Assembly (NCBI RefSeq): GCF_000960975.1
Contig: NZ_CP010803.1
Location: 1,639,944 to 1,703,943 of the forward strand
DNA length: 64,000 nt
Direction: 5' to 3'
Source of the DNA: Martelella endophytica
GTDB lineage: Bacteria; Pseudomonadota; Alphaproteobacteria; Rhizobiales; Rhizobiaceae
Shown piece after piece: positions 17,938 through 25,360 of this stretch (within the stretch, counting starts at the first letter, position 1; the number at the start of each line of letters is the position of its first letter). The notes under the pieces were generated by a model. That model saw only the letters and a list, made by a program, of their open reading frames with translations. It was not told where the DNA came from and did not search any database. A program made the position numbers and the translations under genes.

Positions 17938-18519
17938 CTAGAACACGTATTTGACCAGATAGAATCCGCCGCCCAGAAGCACGACGAACAGGGTGAAAAG
18001 AAGACCGAGATATTTCTCGATGAAGTCACGGATCGGCGCGCCGTAGCGGCTGAGCAGCCAGGCGATCAGGAAGAACCGGAACGACCGGCCGATGACGCTG
18101 ACGAGCAGGAATATGCCGAAGTTCAGCCCGGTCGCGCCGGAGAAGATCGTCAGCACCTTGTAGGGAAACGGCGTGATTGCGGCAAACAGCACACCCCAGC
18201 CGCCCCAGCTGTTATACCAGGCGGCGATCTTGTCGTAGGAATCGAGCTTGCCGTAGAACGACAGGATCGGCTCGGCGACCTGATCGAACAGGAACATGCC
18301 GATGAAATAGCCGGCGATCGCGCCGAGCACCGAGGCGAGCGTGCAGATGACGCCGATGCGCACCCATTTTGCGGGCTTGGCGATCACCATCGGGATCAGC
18401 AGCACGTCGGGCGGGATCGGAAAGAACGAGCTTTCGGCGAAGGAAACGCCGAAGAGCACGCGTTCTGCGTTGCGGGTCGCGGCGAGGGAGAGGGTCCATT
18501 CGTAGAGGCGGCGCAGCAT
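17938..18519 (-). CDS. YqaA/DedA-like (SNARE-associated) membrane protein
   Basis: This inner-membrane protein is related to the YqaA/DedA (VTT-domain) family, implicated in lipid transport and envelope homeostasis. The start at 18519 (MLRRLYEW) is preceded by GGAA and leaves a typical N-terminus; the frame extends 26 codons upstream without support. Family motifs include ESSFFPIPPDVLLIPMVIA near residue 30, a GYFIGMFLFDQ helix, and PFPYKVLTIFSGATGLNFGIF near residue 125, with the conserved SVIGRSFRFF segment. It is 193 residues long with five to six hydrophobic segments and is cotranscribed with dsbB. Confidence 0.87.
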   Translation of the reverse strand: MLRRLYEWTLSLAATRNAERVLFGVSFAESSFFPIPPDVLLIPMVIAKPAKWVRIGVICTLASVLGAIAGYFIGMFLFDQVAEPILSFYGKLDSYDKIAAWYNSWGGWGVLFAAITPFPYKVLTIFSGATGLNFGIFLLVSVIGRSFRFFLIAWLLSRYGAPIRDFIEKYLGLLFTLFVVLLGGGFYLVKYVF

Positions 18520-18688
18520 GTTGGTTCCGGAAATGATTGGGTGATGGAAAACGGTCCGTTGCGCCGGAGGATGGTCAATCCCACCCGCCTTGTCCATTCA
18601 ACAGTGAGGGAACACAGCAAAAATTCCATGACCTCGGTCAAAACGTGTTGACGGTCAGCGCCCTGTCCCTGTATTTCCAGCCACAAGG

Positions 18689-18773
18689 GCCCCTTTGGCG
18701 GAATTGGTAGACGCGCCTGACTCAAAATCAGGTTCCGAGAGGAGTGCCGGTTCGATTCCGGCAGGGGGCACCA
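18689..18773 (+). tRNA. tRNA-Leu (anticodon CAA)
   Basis: An 85-nt cloverleaf with a class II variable arm and encoded CCA. The acceptor GCCCCTT pairs with AGGGGGC (one G-U), the anticodon arm CCTGA CTCAAAA TCAGG gives CAA, the variable arm is GTTCCGAGAGGAGT, and the T arm is GCCGGTTCGATTCCGGC. The integrase gene begins 130 bases after its 3' end in the same direction, so the 3' half of this tRNA is the likely attachment site of the element that follows. Confidence 0.95.
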
Positions 18774-18902
18774 AATTTCTTACCGTCGCTCTTCATTAAG
18801 CTTTTGTTTTTCAACTGAAAATTAGGAAATCCCTTCCCTGGATATTGCGCTCAATGCCTTTTGCGTGCAACAAAGTGTGCAGCAAATTGGGTAACGAGCG
18901 CT

Positions 18903-20264
18903 ATGCGAACCACGTCCAAAGGAAAGAATCCTGACCGCTTTCTGACCACGCGACAAGGTATTTACATGTACGTTCGGCGGGTGCCGAAACTTGCGATAGA
19001 CCTTGATCCCCGAGCGCCGGCTATTCGAATTTCGCTCGGGACTCGTGATCTTGCGATGGCTCGGATTAAACGTGACGCCTACGAAGAGGCTGACAACGCA
19101 TTGTGGGGCGCATATTTAGGGGGGGATGATCGCAGTAATGCGGACGCACGCTACCGCGCAGCCGTGGCGCGAGCGCGTGCTCTGGATTTCACCTATCGTC
19201 CGGCAGCCGATGTGATGGCAAGTGAGACCGGCGATCAGATCATGTTGCGACTGGATGCATTGTCGACTTCACCGCCAAAGAGCATGGACGCCACGGCGGT
19301 TTTGGGGCTTGAACCTCGGCCGCGCGTTCGATTGTCCGAAGCCTTCGAGCTATATCTGACAGAAATTGCCGCACCGGAAGTTGCAGGCAAGAGCGCTACA
19401 CAGAGGCGCAACTGGACTAAGGTGCGGCGCCGGGCTGTTTCAAATTTCATTGCGGTTGCCGGAGATAAGTATTTCGATGAAATCGATCGCCAGGATGCTC
19501 TGAAACTCTACCGATACTGGCGGGAGAAGATTGCACCGGCTGACGGCCCCGCCCAAAGAAGCGCTTCGTCCGGCAATAAGGATATCGGCTGCCTTCGCAA
19601 CATCTGGCGATCCTATCAACGCTATCAGGGTGTATCGTCGGACAATAATCCGTTTGCTAACCTATCATTCCGCGACAAGAACAGCGCCCAGCGGCCTCCA
19701 TTCTCTGCTGAATGGCTTGAGAGGTGTGTATTGGCACCGGGCGCGCTATCAGGCTTGAACGAAGAAGCACGTCATATCGTACAGATTCTGATCGAAACGG
19801 GCGCTAGGCCGTCTGAGATCTGTAATCTGGTGACTGAACAGATTCACCTTGATCACGAAGTTCCCCACATAGCGATAGCGCCCCGGGCTGATCGGGCCGA
19901 TCCGCGAGAAATCAAAACGACCTCGTCGATCCGGCTTGTGCCGCTTACGGGTGTCGCACTGGCAGCCATGCGATTTCATCCGGACGGCTTTCCCAGGTAC
20001 AAGAACCGCGAGGAAACACTCTCCCAGACGCTGAACAAGTATTTTCGAGCCCGTTCCCTGTTTCCGACATCAAAGCACAAGATCTATTCAATCCGCCATG
20101 CGTTTGAGGATCGTATGAAGGAAGCGGGGCTGGATACAGAGCTGCGTATGATGGTCATGGGGCATGCGATTGACAGGCCGAAGTATGGTTCTGGTGGGTC
20201 GCTGGAATGGAGGCGTCAGGAGCTTGAGAGGATCACGCTCAGCTTCGATGAAAGCTGTCTCTGA
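18903..20264 (+). CDS. int: Tyrosine recombinase/integrase
   Basis: This is a site-specific recombinase of the phage-integrase family that presumably inserts the element into tRNA-Leu. The 453-residue protein has an N-terminal arm/SAM-like region (the LSEAFELYLTEIAAPEVAGKS segment begins the core-binding domain near residue 150) and a C-terminal catalytic domain. The first catalytic Arg is in ETGARPSEICNL near residue 300. Box II reads KIYSIRHAFEDRM, where the usual HxxR histidine is a tyrosine, a known variant. It is followed by VMGHAIDRPKYG with the late His and the nucleophile Tyr. The ATG at 18903 is chosen over the TTG at 18861. GC content and codon use look slightly less GC-rich than the flanks. 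Confidence 0.93.
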   Translation: MRTTSKGKNPDRFLTTRQGIYMYVRRVPKLAIDLDPRAPAIRISLGTRDLAMARIKRDAYEEADNALWGAYLGGDDRSNADARYRAAVARARALDFTYRPAADVMASETGDQIMLRLDALSTSPPKSMDATAVLGLEPRPRVRLSEAFELYLTEIAAPEVAGKSATQRRNWTKVRRRAVSNFIAVAGDKYFDEIDRQDALKLYRYWREKIAPADGPAQRSASSGNKDIGCLRNIWRSYQRYQGVSSDNNPFANLSFRDKNSAQRPPFSAEWLERCVLAPGALSGLNEEARHIVQILIETGARPSEICNLVTEQIHLDHEVPHIAIAPRADRADPREIKTTSSIRLVPLTGVALAAMRFHPDGFPRYKNREETLSQTLNKYFRARSLFPTSKHKIYSIRHAFEDRMKEAGLDTELRMMVMGHAIDRPKYGSGGSLEWRRQELERITLSFDESCL

Positions 20265-20319
20265 ATGGGGGGCAGCGAGCATGTTTGCATGACTTGGCGA
20301 ATTTTCTGGGCCAGCCGCT

Positions 20320-20538
20320 TTATTGATGTGCTCTTTTTTCAGCCCGGGCGCGCACTGATGCCATCACAGCTCGGTTTTGTTCCCGCTTCTCCAATTGACC
20401 TTCTAGCCAAGAATACATTGGCAGCAGGACCTGTCCTTTTTCGCCGCGTGCTATGATCTCTTCTGCCAGACGACTGAGTGCCTGTTCGATCTGTTCGATG
20501 CTCCATTTCTCGGATATATCTGAGGGCTGAACCGTCAA
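20320..20538 (-). CDS. Small unknown element protein
   Basis: This 72-residue acidic/charged protein is not a family I recognise. The start is TTG at 20538: GGAGG lies eight bases upstream and the T-TGA overlap with the stop of the preceding gene (20535-20537) gives tight translational coupling. The visible content is one amphipathic helix (SIEQIEQALSRLAEEIIARG), a short hydrophobic strand VLLPMYSWLEGQL, and a basic tail RARAEKRAHQ. It is the last gene of the minus-strand cassette and converges on the integrase. The role is unknown; a recombination-directionality or regulatory role is conceivable but not shown. Confidence 0.55.
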   Translation of the reverse strand: MTVQPSDISEKWSIEQIEQALSRLAEEIIARGEKGQVLLPMYSWLEGQLEKREQNRAVMASVRARAEKRAHQ

Positions 20539-21077
20539 ACTCTTCGCCTCCAAGCCTCAAATTCTCTCACCATTTCCCGCCAGTGGGCTGCTGCCGCAGG
20601 GTCGATGTTCAACGCGCTGCGGCTTGCGATCGCGAGAACAGACCGTACCCGTGTTGCAGCCGTCTTTTCTGTCGCCGGTTGCGCAAGGTCGTGCCGTTCG
20701 ATGAGAAACCGCACGAAGGCCGGCTCGGCACATTTCATGGCGCATTCGGCAGAATAGTCCTTCGCTGGCCTTCCGCCCTTGGCTTCAAGCTCTCGCCGCA
20801 GTTGCTCGATCTCGCGTCGTCGTTCGGCATCACGGCGCGCTGCTGCATCCAACATGCCGATCAGGTCGGCTGGAATCTCGATATGCCTTCGGATCAGTTC
20901 GCGGTTGTCTGCCGGACAGGAGACCGGAAGCGAGCAGATGATCTCCGGTTCGCCCGGTCCGGATATTTCCAGATGCATGCCCTCCGTGTCGGCCATGACG
21001 TCGGAAGGCGGTGTGGCGCTCGTTATCAGCGCGCGATAGCATTCCAAACGCTCCCTTGCGGGCAATCTGTCATGCAT
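20535..21077 (-). CDS. Unknown element protein with central coiled coil
   Basis: This 180-residue protein has no recognised family. The start is taken at 21077 (MHDRLPARERLE) because GAGGTGCACC precedes it; the frame is open to 21146. The N-terminal third contains strands with CSLPVSCPADNRELIRRHIE, the middle is a predicted coiled coil (AAARRDAERRREIEQLRREL) preceded by a hydrophobic IPADLIGML, and the C-terminal third contains several helices ending AHWREMVREFEAWRRR. It belongs to the coupled minus-strand cassette between integrase and repressor, where temperate phages often carry accessory genes. No enzymatic motif is visible. Confidence 0.6.
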   Translation of the reverse strand: MHDRLPARERLECYRALITSATPPSDVMADTEGMHLEISGPGEPEIICSLPVSCPADNRELIRRHIEIPADLIGMLDAAARRDAERRREIEQLRRELEAKGGRPAKDYSAECAMKCAEPAFVRFLIERHDLAQPATEKTAATRVRSVLAIASRSALNIDPAAAAHWREMVREFEAWRRRV

Positions 21078-21159
21078 GGTGCACCTCGCACCGAAGCAAC
21101 TCAGCCGCCGCGGGGGAGTGCGCTTCCGTTGGGCTCGCGGCGTCACGCGCTCCTGTCAT
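21070..21159 (-). CDS. Possible 29-residue peptide in the minus-strand cassette
   Basis: An ATG at 21159 opens a 29-codon frame whose stop overlaps the next gene's start (GCATGA, with TGA at 21070-21072). Only four bases separate it from the stop of the 56-residue membrane protein. The peptide (MTGARDAASPTEAHS and following, ending EVHHA) has no recognisable motif. It would preserve unbroken coupling through the cassette, which is the main reason to list it. Confidence 0.3.
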   Translation of the reverse strand: MTGARDAASPTEAHSPAAAELLRCEVHHA

Positions 21160-21163
21160 GGTG

Positions 21164-21334
21164 TCAGACCCCGGATACCGCAGCGAGGGCGCTTTCGAAG
21201 GCGATGATTGCCCGCACTGTGAGCATGAGAAGAAGCGCACTGCCGATGACGACTGTCGGGAGTGCGATACGGCGCAGCAAGTTGCAGTCATCTTGCGTAA
21301 GGGGGTGACGGTGAGCTATCAGGCGCGTGTTCAT
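21164..21334 (-). CDS. 56-residue single-pass membrane protein
   Basis: This is a small ORF below common length cut-offs. The ATG at 21334 overlaps the stop of the upstream gene as ATGA, and the stop is TGA at 21164. The N-terminal 25 residues are polar (MNTRLIAHRHPLTQDD, then CNLLRR); residues 26-46 form a clear transmembrane helix (IALPTVVIGSALLLMLTVRA) followed by a short tail ending AAVSGV. It looks like a phage-encoded membrane microprotein. A role in superinfection exclusion or host-membrane interference is possible from its position in the cassette, but nothing in the sequence proves it. Confidence 0.6.
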   Translation of the reverse strand: MNTRLIAHRHPLTQDDCNLLRRIALPTVVIGSALLLMLTVRAIIAFESALAAVSGV

Positions 21335-21711
21335 ACTTCAGCGCCTTTTTCAGCATTCATGTTCGCAACGATCCGCGAAACCATGCCATGCTTGCCGAGC
21401 GTATCGTCGAAGCGCCTCCAACGCAGACTATCTGGGTCGAACAGCGCGTCGAAAGTTCGCTCGGATGGCTCCATATCTGCGGGGAGGAAACCGCCGTTGG
21501 CGAGGGGCGTTTGGGTGGTGCAGTCGGTTTCGTTCGTTTTCGCAGGCTCTATCCCGGAGGGCGAAAGCAGGCCGCCTGGCTTGAGTTTTGCGTATTCGAA
21601 GAACTCCGGTTGGTCCATCTCGTCCAGGGCGTCCCATATCTGATCGAGATTACCCCAGACGATGCCATGCAGCATTTTGGTTTCTGCGGCCCGGACCAGA
21701 TAGACACTCAT
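21331..21711 (-). CDS. Unknown element protein, first gene of minus-strand cassette
   Basis: This 126-residue acidic protein does not belong to a family I recognise. The start is taken at 21711 (MSVYLVRAAETKML), preceded by GGAGAATGTG; an ATG four codons upstream at 21723 is the alternative. The N-terminal half, with strands and the helix GNLDQIWDALDEMDQPEFFEYAKL, looks like a compact domain. A flexible middle carries SPSGIEPAKTNE, and the C-terminus is helical (RWRRFDDTLGKHGMVSRIVANM). Two repressor operators lie 80-130 bases upstream, so the cassette is probably silenced or tuned by the element's repressor. Confidence 0.62.
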   Translation of the reverse strand: MSVYLVRAAETKMLHGIVWGNLDQIWDALDEMDQPEFFEYAKLKPGGLLSPSGIEPAKTNETDCTTQTPLANGGFLPADMEPSERTFDALFDPDSLRWRRFDDTLGKHGMVSRIVANMNAEKGAEV

Positions 21712-21792
21712 CACATTCTCCATGCGTCGTGCCTGAGGTGAGCGTCATAATCGGTGCTGCATCCTCGGGCAGATTGTTTAGTATGAAAAATG

Positions 21793-21804
21793 TGCCATAT
21801 GGCA
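21793..21804. promoter_or_regulatory. Repressor operator, perfect palindrome
   Basis: TGCCATATGGCA is a perfect 12-bp palindrome. The same core recurs at 21827 and three times upstream of the repressor gene. It lies upstream of the minus-strand cassette. Confidence 0.6.
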
Positions 21805-21826
21805 ATATTGTTGGCAAGGGGTAATG

Positions 21827-21838
21827 TGCCAAATGGCA
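21827..21838. promoter_or_regulatory. Repressor operator
   Basis: TGCCAAATGGCA differs from the perfect palindrome by one base and lies 34 bp from it, centre to centre, a spacing that suits cooperative repressor dimers at the cassette promoter. Confidence 0.6.
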
Positions 21839-21954
21839 TATTGGTGTTATCGACACAAAAAAAGCCCGCTGGAGCAGGCTTCTTGAATTATGCTGAAAAC
21901 GAATTTCTCAGGGGCTGAGACCGTGGTTCATACCCCGGCTTTCGGCAAGCGCCG

Positions 21955-22647
21955 TTATCCGCGCCATTGGAACCAGGCCACAATGCGCCCATAAACGCGA
22001 ACATCCCGGCGAGAGAGGCGGTCGGGTTCGCCATACCGCTCCTTGTTATCCGAGATGACAAGTATGTCGTCAGTTCTAGGAACAAGCTTCAAGCGCTTGA
22101 TAACGAGACCATCCCCGTAATCGCAGGCATATATGTCTTCCGGACTCGGAAAAACATGATCTGTATCGACAAAGACGGTGGAGCCTTTTTTAACAGTGGG
22201 CTCCATGCTGTCACCGATTACGGGCACCGCCTTGATACGGTTGAGGTTGGGCCATCCAGCCTTAATTGTTTCAGGAAATGACCAGAAGCCATCAGACATT
22301 GACGGGTCGAGCAATTCCCCGTCATCGGTGTATTCGACGCTCAAAAGACCACCTCCGCCGGCTCCTGACACGATGTTGAGATTTTCAACATCTCCCGTCT
22401 TTCGGGCGGGCTTTAGAAGAGACGGCATATCGCCAGCGAGAGACAGGGCTTCATGATCAAACTCGTCTGTCAGTTCGATTGGTTCGACCTCAAGACCTCT
22501 CGCGATCTTGATTACATTTTCGAGTGTAAGTCCACGCTTTCCGCTTTCCATGCGCGAAAGATGGGTATGGGAGATACCTGTCCGTTCGGACAGCTCCTCT
22601 AAAGTTACAGATTTGGATTTGCGGAGTTCGCGAACTCTGTTTGCCAT
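21955..22647 (-). CDS. Phage-type repressor: XRE HTH plus S24 peptidase domain
   Basis: This is the lysogeny-type master repressor of the element. Residues 1-60 form an XRE helix-turn-helix (SVTLEELSERTGISHTHLSR, then GLTLENVIKIARGLEVEP). The C-terminal half is a LexA/S24-like domain with the catalytic serine in VIGDSMEPTVKKG and the lysine in GLVIKRLKLVP; the candidate Ala-Gly cleavage site is in IVSGAGGGGLL near residue 97. RecA-assisted self-cleavage, and so SOS induction, is expected from these residues. Length (230 aa) is standard. Its promoter region holds three operator-like palindromes, and two more lie beyond its 3' end. Confidence 0.92.
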   Translation of the reverse strand: MANRVRELRKSKSVTLEELSERTGISHTHLSRMESGKRGLTLENVIKIARGLEVEPIELTDEFDHEALSLAGDMPSLLKPARKTGDVENLNIVSGAGGGGLLSVEYTDDGELLDPSMSDGFWSFPETIKAGWPNLNRIKAVPVIGDSMEPTVKKGSTVFVDTDHVFPSPEDIYACDYGDGLVIKRLKLVPRTDDILVISDNKERYGEPDRLSRRDVRVYGRIVAWFQWRG

Positions 22648-22660
22648 GGGTTAGGTATTT

Positions 22661-22672
22661 TGCCAATTGGAA
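22661..22672. promoter_or_regulatory. Repressor operator (repressor-proximal)
   Basis: TGCCAATTGGAA is an imperfect copy of the operator core, 14 bases upstream of the repressor start codon. Confidence 0.5.
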
Positions 22673-22683
22673 CAAGTTTCAAC

Positions 22684-22695
22684 CGCCAAATGGCA
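22684..22695. promoter_or_regulatory. Repressor operator (middle)
   Basis: CGCCAAATGGCA is one base off the copy at 21827. It lies 23 bp, centre to centre, from the proximal site. Confidence 0.55.
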
Positions 22696-22716
22696 ATGTG
22701 CCTATTGACAAAATAG

Positions 22717-22728
22717 CGCCATATGACA
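22717..22728. promoter_or_regulatory. Repressor operator (distal, rightward promoter)
   Basis: CGCCATATGACA retains the core of the palindrome. It lies 33 bp from the middle operator, inside the likely rightward early promoter region just before the untranslated leader. Confidence 0.5.
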
Positions 22729-22876
22729 CATTGCGCACATGAAGCTGGATCCGTACGTCAAATATTCAGGTCTAGGGTGCGGTCTGTCGGTTGCCCCGAC
22801 GCCTCTCTCCCCATCCCCCCAATCCGCGTGTGTCCAGAGATCCGCGCGGACACCTTGCCGGTTTCGTTCCGGTGAA

Positions 22877-22918
22877 GCCGTGCCAGTGTCTTTGCGTCAG
22901 GCACGGCCTTTTTCTTTT
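22877..22918 (+). terminator. Strong intrinsic terminator in the early leader
   Basis: An 8-bp perfect stem GCCGTGCC / GGCACGGC with a 15-base loop is followed by TTTTTCTTTT. It lies about 150 bases inside the rightward leader and upstream of all the operon's genes, which implies regulated read-through. Confidence 0.75.
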
Positions 22919-23179
22919 CCTGACATCCCACTTCGCGCGCGCCGAGCCACACCTCCCGTGGCCCGTTGCAGCGCGCGACGCACGGCCGGCCTTATGGCTG
23001 GCTTGTGCCGGGTGCGCCGGGGCAGGGCTTGTGGGAGCCTGCTCCGGCGCTGCGGTGATCTACGGTCGCAGGCTGCGGCCCTTCCTTCATCCTGTCCTTC
23101 CCGACTGCGCCCGCCCTAGCGGCTCTGTTCGACTGATCCGACCCTAAATCGCCATCCACCGTCCCGCCATGGGAAACGA

Positions 23180-23211
23180 CGCCGGGCCTTTCCCGGCGCG
23201 AGTGTCTTTTT
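23180..23211 (+). terminator. Second terminator-like hairpin in the early leader
   Basis: The stem CGCCGGG / CCCGGCG with a five-base loop is followed, eight bases later, by TTTTT. It ends about 20 bases before the first gene of the operon, so it could also affect translation initiation. The displaced U-tract makes termination weaker than at 22877. Confidence 0.4.
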
Positions 23212-23232
23212 GTGTCTTAGAAAGGGAGAGAC

Positions 23233-23736
23233 ATGGCCGAAGAACCTGCAATCGATCCGTTCATCCTCGCCATTCGCTGTGCCCAGCGTGACCTGATCCG
23301 CCGGGCCGGCGGGATTGAGCGCGTGGCCCTGATCACCAGCCGTTCAACCAGTGCCGTCGGCCGCTGGAACGGCAGGCGCGAAACCGACATCATGCCGATC
23401 CCGGTGGTGCGGATCCTGGAAGAGGATACGGATGCACCGCTGGTGACAGCGGCAATGGCCTCTGTGACCGGCCGCAGGCTTTCCGGTTCGGGAGAGCGAC
23501 GAGAACGCGCGCTTTCGCTGATCCAATGCCTTGCCGGTGATCAGGCGAGTGAAAGCGATCTGACCGGCACCATTCTGGAGGCGCTTTCGGATGGCCATGT
23601 GACGCCGACGGAAGCCAGGCTTTGCCTTGAGAAGCTTTCCGACAAGGAGATCAGCCATGACCGGCTGAAGCGCTGCCTGATCGATGCGATTGCCGGCGGC
23701 GGTCTGGATGTTCTCAGTGGGAGGGCAGCACGATGA
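23233..23736 (+). CDS. Phage early regulatory-like protein
   Basis: This is the first gene of the rightward operon, 167 residues, with AAAGGGAGAG before the ATG. Residues 15-55 look like a DNA-binding helix-turn-helix (AQRDLIRRAGGIERVALITS, then TSAVGRWN), and the later part is helical (SESDLTGTILEALSDGHVTP). The layout resembles phage CII/Cro-like or toxin-antitoxin-type HTH regulators with a C-terminal oligomerisation domain. In this position, directly opposite a repressor, a Cro- or CII-like role is the natural guess. I do not recognise a specific family. Confidence 0.65.
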   Translation: MAEEPAIDPFILAIRCAQRDLIRRAGGIERVALITSRSTSAVGRWNGRRETDIMPIPVVRILEEDTDAPLVTAAMASVTGRRLSGSGERRERALSLIQCLAGDQASESDLTGTILEALSDGHVTPTEARLCLEKLSDKEISHDRLKRCLIDAIAGGGLDVLSGRAAR

Positions 23737-23954
23737 AGGGCGCCTTTCCCTTTGCCGAAGCACTCTCACACCGGGTGATGCCAGGCGAGACCAGACTGCG
23801 GCCGGATGCATGGCAGCCAGTCCGTGATTCTCAGACCATCCGGATCCTCCAGACCATCGATCCCGATCAACTGAGCGAAGACGAGATGGATGCGCTGTGC
23901 ATGGAGGCTGTCGAGGCGGCGGTCGACTGGCGGCGAAAGCCGCGGTTCAGCTGA
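23733..23954 (+). CDS. Small unknown early protein
   Basis: This 73-residue protein has a start overlapping the stop of the previous gene as ATGA. It has no recognised family. The C-terminal half is acidic and helical (DPDQLSEDEMDALCMEAVEA) and ends with a basic DWRRKPRF tail. Operon position suggests an early phage function, but the sequence gives no clue to which. Confidence 0.55.
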   Translation: MKGAFPFAEALSHRVMPGETRLRPDAWQPVRDSQTIRILQTIDPDQLSEDEMDALCMEAVEAAVDWRRKPRFS

Positions 23955-24026
23955 TCGTTCCGCTCGGGTGTCCCGCCGCTTGTTTTGGCAAAGGGGCGGG
24001 CATCCCGAACGGAATGGAGAGGCTGG

Positions 24027-24584
24027 ATGACACGCTGGAACCCTGAAGCGCTCGATCGGATGGCGAAGATGTATCGCGGAGGCGAGACCCTTGCGGTGAT
24101 TGCTGCTGCCTTTGATGTCTCGCGTGGTGTGATTGCCGGTCTTGTCTCGCGCAATCCCGAACGCTTTCCCAAGGGGGCGGTCCCCCGAAAGCCGGGTCCG
24201 CCGAAGAAGCCGTTGAGCGAGAAGGCAAAGGCAGCAAAGAAAGCAAAGAGCGGGAAAACAGGGCGAGGGAGGGTCAAAGCGCCAACCCATAAACAGCCTG
24301 CCTACCCGACTGCAGAGGAAGAGGAGCAGGCAGCCGCGCGCCGGATTGAGGAACGCCGGCGTGCGGCCATCCGCGCCTATGACACCCGGCACATGCAGAT
24401 TGCCGGATCCAAGACGGTTCCGTTCATCGACTGCGGCGAATTCCAGTGCCGTGTGATCATCACCGCTGGCGAGGATGCGCTTGGTCCCGACGCACCATGC
24501 TGCGGGAGACCGGTAGCAGAAGGCTCTGCCTACTGCCCGCAGCATCTGAAGCTGATGTACCGGACACCGGGGAGGGCGGCATGA
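24027..24584 (+). CDS. GcrA-like cell-cycle transcription regulator (phage-encoded)
   Basis: This 185-residue protein resembles the alphaproteobacterial GcrA family, in which the protein binds RNA polymerase sigma-70 holoenzyme and activates promoters carrying methylated GANTC. The N-terminus has the GcrA-like DNA-binding helices (WNPEALDRMAKMYRGGETLA, then AFDVSRGVIAGLVSRN). A long basic linker follows (residues 55-100, rich in Lys/Pro/Arg). The C-terminus has the family's Cys/His cluster: DCGEFQCRV, then APCCGRPVAEGSAYCPQH. The start at 24027 has GGAGAGG upstream. It is coupled to the methyltransferase-like gene by ATGA. The long basic linker distinguishes it from chromosomal GcrA. Confidence 0.72.
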   Translation: MTRWNPEALDRMAKMYRGGETLAVIAAAFDVSRGVIAGLVSRNPERFPKGAVPRKPGPPKKPLSEKAKAAKKAKSGKTGRGRVKAPTHKQPAYPTAEEEEQAAARRIEERRRAAIRAYDTRHMQIAGSKTVPFIDCGEFQCRVIITAGEDALGPDAPCCGRPVAEGSAYCPQHLKLMYRTPGRAA

Positions 24585-25360
24585 ACGGGATGGCGAAGAC
24601 TGACAGCGCCAGTGCAGCAACTGCCGTGATCGCGGCAGATCATCCGATGCGGATCCTGATCGGCTGCGAGACATCCGGCGTGGTGCGTCGTGCCTTTGCC
24701 GCACGCGGCCATGATGTCTGGTCATGTGACCTTCTTCCGGCCGAAGACGGCAGCAACCGGCATATCGTTTGCGACATCCGGGATATCCTTGATGATGGCT
24801 GGGACCTTCTGGCGGTCATGCATCCGCCCTGTACGCGCCTTTGCAACAGCGGGGTGCGCTGGCTTTCCGGACCGCCGACCAATCCGCCAAACGAGGCAAC
24901 GGCAGAAGAGCGGCAGGCATGGCCGGTCCTTTCGACAGAAGAGCGCCGCACCATCATGTGGCGGCTCCTGGATGAAGGGGCCGATCTCTTTGCGGCCTGC
25001 TGGAATGCGAAGATCGAGAGGGTTGCCGTCGAGAACCCTGTCATGCACCGCCATGCCAAAGCCCGCATTGCCGGCTATGCGCCTCCGGCCCAGACGGTCC
25101 AGCCCTGGTGGTTCGGCGACAGGGCCTTCAAGGCCACCTCGCTCTATCTGCGCGGCCTGCCGAAGCTGTCACCGACAAACAGGCTGACACCGCCGAAACC
25201 GGGAACGGATGATCACAGGCGCTGGTCGATCGTGCACCGCGCGCCACCCGGAACGGACCGCTGGCGTCTGCGCTCGAGAACATATCCGGGCATTGCCGAT
25301 GCCATGGCAGAGCAATGGGGCGGTCATGCCGGCAAAGCCATGCAGGAGGCCTCCGCATGA
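24581..25360 (+). CDS. Cytosine-5 DNA methyltransferase-like protein (short)
   Basis: This 259-residue phage protein resembles C5-cytosine methyltransferases. Visible elements: an SAM-binding strand-loop-helix with MRILIGCETSGVVRRAFAA, a following WSCDLLPAED strand, the catalytic-type motif HPPCTRLCNSG (Pro-Cys of motif IV), and AVENPVMHRH (motif VI-like ENP). It is short for a C5 enzyme and no clear target-recognition domain is visible, so it may methylate with limited specificity or have another role. The start ATG at 24581 overlaps the GcrA-like gene's stop. The operon position suggests early protection of the element's DNA or epigenetic control. Confidence 0.68.
   Translation: MNGMAKTDSASAATAVIAADHPMRILIGCETSGVVRRAFAARGHDVWSCDLLPAEDGSNRHIVCDIRDILDDGWDLLAVMHPPCTRLCNSGVRWLSGPPTNPPNEATAEERQAWPVLSTEERRTIMWRLLDEGADLFAACWNAKIERVAVENPVMHRHAKARIAGYAPPAQTVQPWWFGDRAFKATSLYLRGLPKLSPTNRLTPPKPGTDDHRRWSIVHRAPPGTDRWRLRSRTYPGIADAMAEQWGGHAGKAMQEASA

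Larger units (their letters stand above)
22740..23232 (+). other. Untranslated leader of the rightward early operon
   Basis: About 490 bases separate the divergent operators from the first credible gene. A frame open from 22739 has arginine/proline-rich, non-protein-like composition and no ribosome site. The leader contains one strong and one weaker terminator-like hairpin, so early transcripts would stop here unless antitermination occurs. Confidence 0.5.

Noticed and set aside
22739..23119. 126-codon frame starting just after the rightward promoter, possible Cro-like gene
   Set aside because: Composition is Arg/Pro/Ser-rich without an HTH, no ribosome site, and it runs through a terminator hairpin.
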